A stretch of DNA of 64,000 nucleotides, from assembly GCF_016654005.1 (NCBI RefSeq), contig NZ_JAEPWN010000010.1, forward strand, positions 1-64,000, in the 5' to 3' direction. Positions 53,461 to 62,214 of this stretch are shown in pieces (the first letter of the stretch is position 1; every line of letters begins with the position of its first letter). This DNA comes from Brevundimonas nasdae (GTDB taxonomy: Bacteria; Pseudomonadota; Alphaproteobacteria; Caulobacterales; Caulobacteraceae). A program made the position numbers and the translations under genes. The notes beneath the pieces were generated by a model. It was not told the origin of the DNA and ran no database searches. It worked only from the letters and a program-made list of their open reading frames with translations.

Positions 53461-54873
53461 TCAGCGGTGCTGGATCGCGGCGGTGGCCACGGTCTTGACC
53501 CGCAGGTCGGGAACCTCGGTGAAGGCCAGGTCGGTGACGCCGAAATATTCGGACTGGTTGGTGGCGCACCAGTCGGTGGTGACGATGCGGATCGGGCTCG
53601 TCGCAGGGCTATCGAGCGTCGCCCCATAGACGAAGTCGCCCAGCCGCTCGGCGAAGGGGATGGGGCGGTCCTGATTGGCGCGCCGCATCAACTGGGCCAG
53701 GCGCTCAGGCGTGACCTCGGCGACCATCAGCTTGCCGTCGAAACGGACGATAGCGTCGAAGGCGTAGCGTGAGACGGGGCCGTCCGGCAGGCCGGCGCCC
53801 AGGGTGGTGTGGCCGATGAAGCCCGCCTGGGCGCCTGCGGCCCGGGCCATGGCGGCGGCGACAGCGCGGCCTGTGTCGCCCAGCGACAGTGCGGCGGGCG
53901 AGACGCCGATCACGGCGGTTTCCTCCGGCGTCAGGGTCGCCGCCAGGGTCGCGGCGATCAGGTCGGCGATGCGCGGCGACGGGGCCGCTGTCGCTGAAAC
54001 GGGCGTGGAGGTGACTTGCGCCGTACCGTCTGCGCGCAGGGTCAGGGTCGTATAGGCGGCCGCCCAGGATCCGGTGTGGGCGTACTGGCTGCGGCCCTGC
54101 TGATGCTGGAACAGCAGGTGGTTGTGGCCGCCGATCATGTGGGCGCCGTCTGGCAGCAGGGGCAGGATCTCGCGATCCTTGGACACACCGGCATGGCTCA
54201 TGACCAGCACCTGATCGGCGCCCGCCATGGCCTGGGCCAGATTGGCCCGCGCCCATTCGCCGGGCACGGGAATGGTCAGGTCGGCGCGGCTGGCGGCGGG
54301 ATAGGTGTTGATCGAGTTTGTGGCCACGCCGACCACGCGCAGGGTCCGGTTCGGTCCGAAAGGCACATCGGCGGCGGCGGGCGCATAGGGGGCGCCGGTG
54401 CGGGTGTCGATGATGTTGCTGATCACCGTGATCCCCAGCCCCTTCAGGCGGGCGACCACGACGGCCAGGTCCGTCGTGATGTCGTTGTCGTGGTTGCCGA
54501 TGTTGAAGACGGTCGGCGCGATCTTGGGCAGTTCGGCCAGGAAGGCCCAGTCGATGGCGCCGTCCGTGCGGACCGTGACGACATTGCCGTGCTCGAAACT
54601 GTCGCCGTCGATGGCGATGACATGGGGAACCGGTTGCGATGCGACCTCGGCCTCCAGCGCCGCCAGCAATGGGCCCAGCCGGTCATAGGCCGAATGGATG
54701 TCGGACATGGCCAGGACGCGACCTGTCACGGGGGCTGCATCTGGTGCGGGCGAATCTGCCCGGGCTGTGCGGGTGAAGACGGGGGCGGCCAGGGCGGCGA
54801 CAGCCAGTCCCTGCAGCAGGCGTCGGCGGTCGGGCAGGGGGGCGAAACTGGGCACGGCCGAGTTTAATTCCAT
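53461..54873 (-). CDS. Metallophosphatase / 5'-nucleotidase, Tat-exported
   Basis: The 470-residue protein has a Tat-like signal (PDRRRLLQGLAVAALAA). Its calcineurin-like motifs are MSDIHSAYDRLG, AIDGDSFEHG, FNIGNHDNDI, MSHAGVSK and IGGHNHLLF. A C-terminal 5'-nucleotidase domain (about residues 300-460) binds the nucleoside. It probably releases phosphate from nucleotides or related esters in the periplasm. The ATG at 54873 is used; an upstream TTG adds one residue. It is convergent with the glycosyltransferase fusion. Confidence 0.88.
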   Translation of the reverse strand: MELNSAVPSFAPLPDRRRLLQGLAVAALAAPVFTRTARADSPAPDAAPVTGRVLAMSDIHSAYDRLGPLLAALEAEVASQPVPHVIAIDGDSFEHGNVVTVRTDGAIDWAFLAELPKIAPTVFNIGNHDNDITTDLAVVVARLKGLGITVISNIIDTRTGAPYAPAAADVPFGPNRTLRVVGVATNSINTYPAASRADLTIPVPGEWARANLAQAMAGADQVLVMSHAGVSKDREILPLLPDGAHMIGGHNHLLFQHQQGRSQYAHTGSWAAAYTTLTLRADGTAQVTSTPVSATAAPSPRIADLIAATLAATLTPEETAVIGVSPAALSLGDTGRAVAAAMARAAGAQAGFIGHTTLGAGLPDGPVSRYAFDAIVRFDGKLMVAEVTPERLAQLMRRANQDRPIPFAERLGDFVYGATLDSPATSPIRIVTTDWCATNQSEYFGVTDLAFTEVPDLRVKTVATAAIQHR

Positions 54874-55043
54874 CAATTTCCATGCGGCGCAACGCTTGCG
54901 CTGCGGATTGCACGGCCAGCGGGGCGGTTTTCCGCGGCCTGTGGTCGCGTCGTCAAATCTTCATAAAAGAACAGTGTTCACTTATGGAGGTTCCCCCGCG
55001 CCGCGCCTAGAGGGGCCGCTTCTTCCCCGGGGATACTTCTATC

Positions 55044-57284
55044 ATGTCAAACCGCCTCACCGCGTTGGCCGTCTCGGTCAGCAGCCTTGCTCTCGCCTTC
55101 GCCGCGCCCGCCATGGCCCAGTCGGCCGATGCGCCGTCGAACGCCGCCAACATCGACGACATCGTCGTCACCGCCCAGCGCCGCAGCGAGAACATCCGTG
55201 AAGTGCCGTTCGCGGTCACGGCCATGAACCAGGAAACCCTGACGACGATCGCCGCAGGCGGCGCAGACATCCTGTCGCTGTCGGGCCGCGTCCCCAGCCT
55301 GCAGATCGAAAGCTCGAACGGCCGCTACGCGCCGCGCTTCTACATCCGGGGCCTGGGCAATGTGGACTTCGACTTCACCGCATCGCAGCCGGTTTCGGTG
55401 GTGCTGGACGACGTGGTTCTGGAAAGCGTCTATCTGAAGGGCTTCCCGATGTTCGACGTGCAGCAGCTGGAAGTGCTGCGCGGTCCGCAAGGCACGCTGT
55501 TCGGCCGCAACACCCCGGCGGGCGTGGTCAAGATCGACACGGTCAAGCCGTCCGATGACCTGACCGGCTATGGCTCGCTGACCTATGGCAACCTGGGTTC
55601 GACCCGCGCCGAGGCCGGCGTCACCCTGCCGCTGTCCGACACCCTGTCGATGCGCGTGTCGGGTCTGTGGAACCACCGCGATGACTGGGTCAACAACGCC
55701 TATGACGCCCCCTTCGCCAAGAAGGACGGCAAGGACCTGGGCAATTTCGACGACATCGCCGGACGCGTCCACGTCGCCTGGACCCCGACCGAGCGCCTGT
55801 CGGCCCTGCTGACCCTGCAGGCCCGCGACTATGACGGCACCGGCACGATGAACCGCGCCAACGCCTTCACCAAGGGCTCCAACAAGCTGAACGACAATTT
55901 CGACCGCAAGACGGTCTGGTACGACGGCGGTCGCAACAACTTCCAGCGCCAGAAGACGACCTCGGAAACCCTGCAGGTCAACTATGACTTCGGCCCCGCG
56001 ACCCTGACGGGCGTGGTCGGCGCCTATCAGGGCTCGTCGGCAGGCGACGGCGACATCGACGGCGGCGTGGCCTCGGCTCCGGCGGGCGCCCCCTACAAGA
56101 CGCCGTTCAACGTCGAAAGCGGCACCCTGTCCAGCGACCTGCAGCAGAACACCTATGAACTGCGCCTGGCCTCCAACGGCGACAACCGCCTGGGCTGGCA
56201 GGTCGGCGCCTTCTACTGGCAGGAGCGGATCAACCTGGTCTCGGGTACCTTCAACGGCGTGGGCGGTCTGATCCCGACCAAGGTCACCGACATCACCCAG
56301 AAGTCCGACTCCTGGTCGGTGTTCGGTCAGGCCAACTACCGCGTGACCGACGCCCTGAAGGTGACGGCGGGCGTTCGCTACACCGAAGACAACCGCGACT
56401 ATCTGGGCCGCATCACCATCGGCACGCCCGTGAACGGCCAGGGCGCGATCTCGGTCGGCGACGAGCAGGTCAGCTGGGACGTCAGCGCCCTGTATGAAGT
56501 CAATGACGCGCTGAACCTGTTCGCCCGCGTGGCCAAGGGCTACCGTGGTCCGTCGATCCAGGGCCGCAACCTGCCGGTCCTGACCACGGCGGACTCGGAA
56601 ACGGTGATGTCCTATGAAGCCGGCTTCAAGAGCCGTCTGTGGGACGGCCGCGCGCGCCTGAACGGCACGGCCTACATCTACGAAGTCGACGACATGCAGT
56701 TCACCGCCATCGGCGGCGCCGACAACTCCAACCGCCTGATCAACGCCGAGAAGGGCGAGGGTTATGGTCTGGAATTCGACGGCGACGTCTATCTGGGCGC
56801 GGGCTTCAGCCTGTCGGCCGGCGCGGCGTGGAACCACACCGAGATCAAGGACAAGAACCTGCTGGTCGCCATCTGCACCGGCGGCTGCACGGTCACTGAT
56901 CCGATCGTCAACGTCGCGGGTCAGAACCGCGCCAAGATCGACGGCAACCCGTTCCCGCAGGCGCCGGAATACACCGCCAACCTGACGCTGAACTACGTCC
57001 GCGCCCTGGGCAACGACACCGAGCTGTTCGCCTCGACCGACTGGGTCATGCAGAAGGACTTCAACCTGTTCCTGTACAACGCGGTTGAGTTCAAGGTGGA
57101 CACCAGCTTCGAAGGCGGCCTGCGCGCAGGCTGGCGCGACCTGAACCGCGGTCTGGAAGCCGCCGTTTATGTCCGCAACATCACCGATGAAGCCAATGTC
57201 ATCGGCGCCATCGACTTCAACAACCTGACCGCCTTCGTCAACGAACCCCGCACCTACGGCGTTCAGGTCTCCAAGCGCTTCTAA
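55044..57284 (+). CDS. TonB-dependent outer-membrane receptor
   Basis: The 746-residue receptor has a signal peptide (to AMAQS), TonB box IDDIVVTAQRRSEN, plug motifs VPSLQIESSNGRYAPRFYIRG and LEVLRGPQGTLFGRNTPAGV, and a barrel ending RTYGVQVSKRF with a terminal Phe. It stands alone with its own promoter and terminator, so nothing indicates its ligand. Its codon use is very GC-biased and its family is common in caulobacters. Confidence 0.92.
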   Translation: MSNRLTALAVSVSSLALAFAAPAMAQSADAPSNAANIDDIVVTAQRRSENIREVPFAVTAMNQETLTTIAAGGADILSLSGRVPSLQIESSNGRYAPRFYIRGLGNVDFDFTASQPVSVVLDDVVLESVYLKGFPMFDVQQLEVLRGPQGTLFGRNTPAGVVKIDTVKPSDDLTGYGSLTYGNLGSTRAEAGVTLPLSDTLSMRVSGLWNHRDDWVNNAYDAPFAKKDGKDLGNFDDIAGRVHVAWTPTERLSALLTLQARDYDGTGTMNRANAFTKGSNKLNDNFDRKTVWYDGGRNNFQRQKTTSETLQVNYDFGPATLTGVVGAYQGSSAGDGDIDGGVASAPAGAPYKTPFNVESGTLSSDLQQNTYELRLASNGDNRLGWQVGAFYWQERINLVSGTFNGVGGLIPTKVTDITQKSDSWSVFGQANYRVTDALKVTAGVRYTEDNRDYLGRITIGTPVNGQGAISVGDEQVSWDVSALYEVNDALNLFARVAKGYRGPSIQGRNLPVLTTADSETVMSYEAGFKSRLWDGRARLNGTAYIYEVDDMQFTAIGGADNSNRLINAEKGEGYGLEFDGDVYLGAGFSLSAGAAWNHTEIKDKNLLVAICTGGCTVTDPIVNVAGQNRAKIDGNPFPQAPEYTANLTLNYVRALGNDTELFASTDWVMQKDFNLFLYNAVEFKVDTSFEGGLRAGWRDLNRGLEAAVYVRNITDEANVIGAIDFNNLTAFVNEPRTYGVQVSKRF

Positions 57285-57310
57285 GACCAAGGCGCTGTTC
57301 CAAGACTGAA

Positions 57311-57346
57311 AAAGCCCCCGTCGATGTCATCGGCGGGGGCTTTCCT
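57311..57346. terminator. Bidirectional intrinsic terminator
   Basis: AAAGCCCCCG (57311-57320) pairs with CGGGGGCTTT (57334-57343) around a 13-nt loop and is flanked by A- and T-runs. It lies between the convergent ends of the receptor and the aminotransferase and should serve both. Confidence 0.85.
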
Positions 57347-57388
57347 TATCGGCCTGTCAGCGTTGAAGCCGCGTCAGGTTCGACGCGA

Positions 57389-58600
57389 TCAGTCCCCGAC
57401 ACGTCCGGGCGGCACATTGACGCCCCGCGACTTCAGGAAGGCCTTGATGTTGCGCGCCGCCTGACGGATGCGCTGCTCGTTCTCGACCATGGCGATGCGC
57501 ACGAAGCCCTCGCCGTTCTCGCCGTAGCCGACGCCCGCTGCGACCGCGACCTTGGCGTGGGTCAGCAGCTGTTTGGAGAACTCAAGACTGCCCAGGTGCG
57601 CCAGCGCGGGCGGAAGCGGCGCCCAGGCGAACATCGAGGCGGCGGGCTTGGGGATCTCCCACCCGGCGCGGGCGAAGCTGTCGACCAGCACGTCGCGACG
57701 GCGGTGATACAGTTCGCGGTTCTTGTCGACGATGTCCTGCGGGCCGTTCAGCGCCGCGCAGGCCGCCGCCTGGATGGGCGTGAAGGCGCCATAGTCCAGA
57801 TAGGACTTCACCCGCGACATGGCCGCGATCAGCTTCTTGTTGCCGACCGCGAAACCGATGCGCCAGCCCGCCATGCTGTAGGTCTTGGACAGGGAGGTGA
57901 ACTCGATCGCCACGTCCTTGGCACCCGGCACCTGCAGGATCGAGACGGTCGGCTTGCCGTCGTAATACAGCTCCGAATAGGCCAGGTCGCTGATGATCCA
58001 CAGGTCGTTGGCCTTGGCGAAGGCGACGGCGCGTTCATAGAAGGCCAGATCGACCGTCTCCGCCGTCGGGTTCGACGGATAGTTCATCACCAGGATCTTG
58101 GGACGGGGCACGGTGAAGGCCATCGCCCGCTCCAGCGCCTCGAAATATTTCTCGTCCGGGGTGGTCGGCACGCTGCGGATCGTGGCCCCGGCGATGATGA
58201 AGCCGAAGGTGTGGATCGGATAGGACGGGTTGGGCGCCAGGATCACGTCGCCCGGCTCGGTGATGGCGGTGGCCAGGCTGGCCAGACCTTCTTTCGAGCC
58301 CATGGTGACGATGACCTCGCTCTCGGGGTCGACGTCGACGCCAAAGCGGCGGCCATAGTAATTGGCCTGGGCGCGGCGCAGGCCGGGAATGCCCTTGGAC
58401 TGCGAATAACCGTGGGCGTCAGGCTTGCTGGCCACCTCGATCAGCTTGTCGATCACATGCTGGGGCGGGGGCAGGTCCGGGTTGCCCATGCCAAGATCGA
58501 TCACGTCCTCTCCCGCCGCTCGCGCCGCCGCTCGCATCGCATTGACTTCGGCGATGACGTAGGGCGGCAACCGCCGCATGCGGTAGAATTCTTCGGACAT
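57389..58600 (-). CDS. alaC: PLP-dependent aminotransferase, AlaC-like
   Basis: The 403-residue class I aminotransferase has MRRLPPYVIAEVNAMR at the start, DLGMGNPDLPPPQHVI, MNYPSNPTAETVDL, and the PLP-binding lysine in SLSKTYSMAGWRIGF (about residue 237). The sequence follows E. coli AlaC closely in many stretches, which supports glutamate-pyruvate aminotransferase activity; LL-diaminopimelate aminotransferase is a related alternative. I used the ATG giving MSEEFYRM. Confidence 0.88.
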   Translation of the reverse strand: MSEEFYRMRRLPPYVIAEVNAMRAAARAAGEDVIDLGMGNPDLPPPQHVIDKLIEVASKPDAHGYSQSKGIPGLRRAQANYYGRRFGVDVDPESEVIVTMGSKEGLASLATAITEPGDVILAPNPSYPIHTFGFIIAGATIRSVPTTPDEKYFEALERAMAFTVPRPKILVMNYPSNPTAETVDLAFYERAVAFAKANDLWIISDLAYSELYYDGKPTVSILQVPGAKDVAIEFTSLSKTYSMAGWRIGFAVGNKKLIAAMSRVKSYLDYGAFTPIQAAACAALNGPQDIVDKNRELYHRRRDVLVDSFARAGWEIPKPAASMFAWAPLPPALAHLGSLEFSKQLLTHAKVAVAAGVGYGENGEGFVRIAMVENEQRIRQAARNIKAFLKSRGVNVPPGRVGD

Positions 58601-58894
58601 TGGGTAAGCTCGTGACCAGATCGTATCTGAGCGTGAGGGCAAGGTCAGACACAGCGCCTGACGGTCAAGACCCTTCTATAACCGCGACGCCGAACGCAAG
58701 CGGCCAGTGCGTCGAAGGTGCGATTAGCGCACGATCGTTTGGCCGAAACCGCTGAGCGGTTCCCGCACAAGCACGAAACATGCGCTCGCTTTAATCGGGG
58801 TGCTGATTTGCGAGGCCTGAACTGAAACGCGGCTTGCCATACAGGCGCGGCGTCGGGCAGGAGGTCCGGTTGATGGGCCGGTCTATGGGCGGAC

Positions 58895-59890
58895 ATGCAC
58901 GAACTTGATTTCCAATCCTGGGGTCGCGCGGACGATCCGGCGGTCGTGATCTGCACGACTGAGGCGGACAGCGCCGACTGGCGCGCCTGCGCCGAGGTTC
59001 TGGCGGGCGCGGGACGGCACGTGTTGATGCCCGCTCTGACGGATGCGGTCGACGCCCTGCCGCGTCTGCGTGAGGCGCTGGTGGGACTGCCTTCCCGACC
59101 CGTTCTGGTGGCGGCGGGCGCCTGGGCGTCTGAAGCCCTGAAGCTGTTTTCCGACGGCCAGACGCCGCTGCTCAGCGGTCTGGTGTTGGTCGATCCGACC
59201 GGCGCGGCAGATGCGGAGGTTCAGATCAACACGCCGTCGCTGGTGGTGGGGCAGGGGGCGGACGCCGCGGCCTTTGCAGGGGCGCTGAAGGTCCAGCCCG
59301 TCTCGCCCAGCGACGCCGTCGCGGACCTGAACGGTTCGGACGCCCTGGCTGCGGTCCTGCTGGGCTTTCTTGAGCGCTGCGCGCCGCGTCAGGCGGTGCA
59401 TTACGAGGCCGGTTCGGATGCGCGGGTGCTGCGCGACGCCATGGGCTGTTTCGCCACCGGGGTCACGGTGGTCACCACGCGCGACGAGAACGACCAGCCC
59501 ATCGGCCTGACCGCCAACTCCTTCACCTCGGTGTCGCTGGACCCGCCGCTGATCCTGTTCTGTCTGGCCAAGGCCTCAGCCAGTCTGGAGCGGTTCCGCG
59601 CCGCGCCCCATTTCGCCGTCAATGTGCTGCACATCGGCCAGCAGCCGACCTCCGGCGTCTTCGCCCGCCCGTCATCCGACCGCTTCCAGGGCGTGGAGTG
59701 GGAGACCTGGGACAGCGGCGCGCCCATCCTGTCCAACTCGCTGGCCAGTTTCGAATGCGACGCCGATCAGGTGGTGGATGCAGGCGACCATCTGGTCTTC
59801 ATCGGCCGGGTGACCCGCGCGCGGTTCGAACCGCATCGCGACCCGCTGCTGTATTTCCGGGGCAAATACAGGCGGCTGCATTTCTCCTGA
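58895..59890 (+). CDS. Flavin reductase-like protein with N-terminal alpha/beta-hydrolase-like domain
   Basis: The 331-residue protein is a fusion. Residues about 170-331 are a flavin-reductase (FMN-binding split barrel) domain, with RDAMGCFATGVTVVTTRDE, GLTANSFTSVSLDPPLILFC, HFAVNVLH and YFRGKYRRLHF. Residues 1-165 resemble a degenerate alpha/beta-hydrolase fold (VLMPALTDAVDALPRL, LSGLVLVDPTGAAD, PSLVVGQGADAAAF), but without the Ser-containing nucleophile elbow expected of an active enzyme. It may supply reduced flavin to a monooxygenase. The thiolase follows 66 nt later on the same strand. Confidence 0.82.
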   Translation: MHELDFQSWGRADDPAVVICTTEADSADWRACAEVLAGAGRHVLMPALTDAVDALPRLREALVGLPSRPVLVAAGAWASEALKLFSDGQTPLLSGLVLVDPTGAADAEVQINTPSLVVGQGADAAAFAGALKVQPVSPSDAVADLNGSDALAAVLLGFLERCAPRQAVHYEAGSDARVLRDAMGCFATGVTVVTTRDENDQPIGLTANSFTSVSLDPPLILFCLAKASASLERFRAAPHFAVNVLHIGQQPTSGVFARPSSDRFQGVEWETWDSGAPILSNSLASFECDADQVVDAGDHLVFIGRVTRARFEPHRDPLLYFRGKYRRLHFS

Positions 59891-59956
59891 GCCCCTGCGG
59901 TTCACACGGGCCTGACGGATCGCTATCTGTCCCTCAAAGATAAAGAGGAAATCGTC

Positions 59957-61144
59957 ATGGCCACCGCCGATCCCGTCGTCATCGTCTCTTACGCCCGCAC
60001 GCCGATGGGCGGGTTCCAGGGCGCGCTGTCCGAGGCCAAGTCGACGGACCTGGGCGCGGTGGCGGTGAAGGCGGCGCTGGAGCGGGCCGGTCTGGATGCA
60101 GGCAAGGTCGAGCAGATCATCATGGGCTGCGTCCTGCCTGCAGGGCTGGGCCAGGCGCCGGCGCGTCAGGCGGGCATGGGCGCGGGCCTGCCCGTCTCGA
60201 CCGAGGCGACCACCATCAACAAGATGTGCGGTTCGGGCATGCAGGCGGCCATGATGGCGCATGACGCCCTGGCCGCCGGTTCCGCCGATGTGATCGTGGC
60301 GGGCGGCATGGAGTCCATGACCAATGCTCCATACCTGATGCAGAAGCACCGGGGCGGCGCGCGCATCGGCCATGACGTCATTTCCGACAGCATGTATCTG
60401 GACGGGCTGGAGGACGCCTACACCCCCGGCAAGCTGATGGGACAGTTCGCCGAGGACACGGCCAAGGCCTATCAGTTCACCCGCGAGCAGCAGGACGCCT
60501 ACGCCATCGAAAGCGCGGGCCGGGCCAAGCGCGCGCAGGACAGCGGCGGCTTCGACGCCGAAATCACCCCGGTCGAGGTCAAGACGCGCAAAGGCGTGGT
60601 GACGGTGGACCGCGACGAACAGCCGACCAAATCAGACCCGTCCAAGATCCCCAACCTGCGCCCCGCCTTCGGCGCTGACGGCACCATCACCGCCGCCTCG
60701 GCCGCCTCGATCTCTGACGGCGCGGCGGCCCTGGTCATGATGCGCCAGTCGACGGCGCAGGCCCTGGGCCTGACGCCGGTGGCCCGCGTGGTCAGCCAGG
60801 CCGCTCACGCGCACGAGCCGCACCTGTTCACCACGGCCCCGGTCTTCGCTTTGCAGAAGGCGCTGAAGAAGGCAGGCTGGAGCGCCGACGACGTGGATCT
60901 GTGGGAGGTCAACGAGGCCTTCGCCATCGTGCCGATGATCGCCATGCAGGAACTGGGCATCCCCCACGACAAGATCAACGTCAACGGCGGCGCCTGCGCC
61001 CTGGGCCACCCGCTCGGCGCATCCGGCGCCCGCGTCCTGACAACCCTGCTGGCCGCCCTGAAGGCCCACGGCAAGACCAAGGGCATGGCCGCCCTGTGCA
61101 TCGGCGGCGGCGAAGCCACGGCGATGGGCGTGGAGTTGATCTAG
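59957..61144 (+). CDS. Acetyl-CoA acetyltransferase (thiolase)
   Basis: The 395-residue thiolase has Cys in INKMCGSGMQA (about residue 90), His in NGGACALGHPLGASGARVL and the second Cys in LCIGGGEATAM. The NKMCGSG form and length suit biosynthetic acetoacetyl-CoA thiolases (PhaA/AtoB type), different from the catabolic-style thiolase earlier in the window. AGAGGAAA precedes the ATG. Whether it works in PHB synthesis, ketone-body or branched-chain metabolism cannot be told. Confidence 0.92.
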   Translation: MATADPVVIVSYARTPMGGFQGALSEAKSTDLGAVAVKAALERAGLDAGKVEQIIMGCVLPAGLGQAPARQAGMGAGLPVSTEATTINKMCGSGMQAAMMAHDALAAGSADVIVAGGMESMTNAPYLMQKHRGGARIGHDVISDSMYLDGLEDAYTPGKLMGQFAEDTAKAYQFTREQQDAYAIESAGRAKRAQDSGGFDAEITPVEVKTRKGVVTVDRDEQPTKSDPSKIPNLRPAFGADGTITAASAASISDGAAALVMMRQSTAQALGLTPVARVVSQAAHAHEPHLFTTAPVFALQKALKKAGWSADDVDLWEVNEAFAIVPMIAMQELGIPHDKINVNGGACALGHPLGASGARVLTTLLAALKAHGKTKGMAALCIGGGEATAMGVELI

Positions 61145-61302
61145 GGAGGGGGCTAAGCAGGCCTTGCGAGCATTCGTCACGGATGGTTAACGATGTTGGC
61201 GCTCGCGCAGAAAACGAACACTACGTCCGATAAGGATGAAGCATCGGCCTTTAAGTAACGGCATGCCAAATTGAAGCTTTGTATCGGACACTGGATATGG
61301 CG

Positions 61303-62082
61303 CTACGCCTTGCTTTGCGCTAAAAGCTCCTCAAGGCGCCGTCGGCTTTCCTCAAGCTGTTCAATGTATTGTCGCGCCTGAAATTCTGAAACTCCAACGC
61401 CGCCGTTCTGTGCGATCACGTTGCGTAAGTTCGTTTGAGAGGCGAGTAGAGACCCATAGCTGCCGGAAATCACTCCCATTCCGGTGAGCGCAAGAAGTGT
61501 ATCTTCGGTCGAAATGTCATTCGGCACGCCGTGGCGATTGGCCAATTCCCGAATAAGCTCTTCTACAGGTTTAAACGCCCGTATCATTCTCGGCGCTATG
61601 GGCATGTTTATTTCAGAACGAGCCTTATTCGCCCACTCTTCATAGGACTTGATTGCATCGTCACGGCGCGGGGCTCTGGCTTGAGCATCTATGTTTCGCT
61701 GCGGCGTTGGGGCTACGGCCTTCGCCGTCTCGGAGGTAGAGTTAGAACTTTCAATTTCCTTTGCGACATTTTCAGACGGCAGTGTGGAGACGGAATCTTG
61801 TTCTATACTCAGATCATCACCTCCAGCGCCTTCCAAAGCTGTCGCTGCAGACAAAACCTCAGTTGCACGAAGGCTCTGGTCAACTTGGGCGGTCACACTA
61901 CCAATCCCTATCGAGGTCACTCGAGATAGGATTGCTCTTATTTCTAATCGGAATAGTGCAAGGCAGGTTATAATGACCGCAGGCCACGCCATCGCTCCTA
62001 CCATTGAAGCAATGGAGCTAAGCCAGTCTGGCCCTTCGCCGACGAGCTTAATTGTCATGTCGGGGGTGAGGAGCGTGGCCAT
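61303..62082 (-). CDS. Hypothetical membrane-anchored protein
   Basis: I do not recognise this 259-residue protein. A hydrophobic helix at about residues 22-45 (WLSSIASMVGAMAWPAVIIT) is followed by a Ser/Glu/Thr-rich, probably unstructured stretch (about 80-130), then a mixed helical part (KPVEELIRELANRHGV) and a C-terminal coiled-coil (ARQYIEQLEESRRRLEELLA). The gene is visibly AT-richer than its neighbours, as are its flanks (61260-62160), which suggests recent transfer. No partner gene adjoins it. Confidence 0.7.
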   Translation of the reverse strand: MATLLTPDMTIKLVGEGPDWLSSIASMVGAMAWPAVIITCLALFRLEIRAILSRVTSIGIGSVTAQVDQSLRATEVLSAATALEGAGGDDLSIEQDSVSTLPSENVAKEIESSNSTSETAKAVAPTPQRNIDAQARAPRRDDAIKSYEEWANKARSEINMPIAPRMIRAFKPVEELIRELANRHGVPNDISTEDTLLALTGMGVISGSYGSLLASQTNLRNVIAQNGGVGVSEFQARQYIEQLEESRRRLEELLAQSKA

Positions 62083-62214
62083 AACGAAAAGACTACTCTG
62101 ATTCCTCCTGAAGTTTTACGCTCCTCAAGCCCCGCGAGCAGACAATCCCATTGTGCGAGTTGAGTTAGAAAGCGACATCGCTTTCCGGGCTAACAGAACG
62201 TCAAGCGAACGCCC

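Noticed and set aside
53174-53569. Short peptides with FRGDRRSNPEP-type sequence between the glycosyltransferase and the phosphatase
   Set aside because: These are chance translations of the REP-like palindrome, a pattern that recurs wherever such elements occur.
55047-57290. Minus-strand 747-codon frame antisense to the last TonB-dependent receptor
   Set aside because: It mirrors almost exactly the receptor gene and has no recognisable sequence. It arises from the very GC-biased third codon positions.
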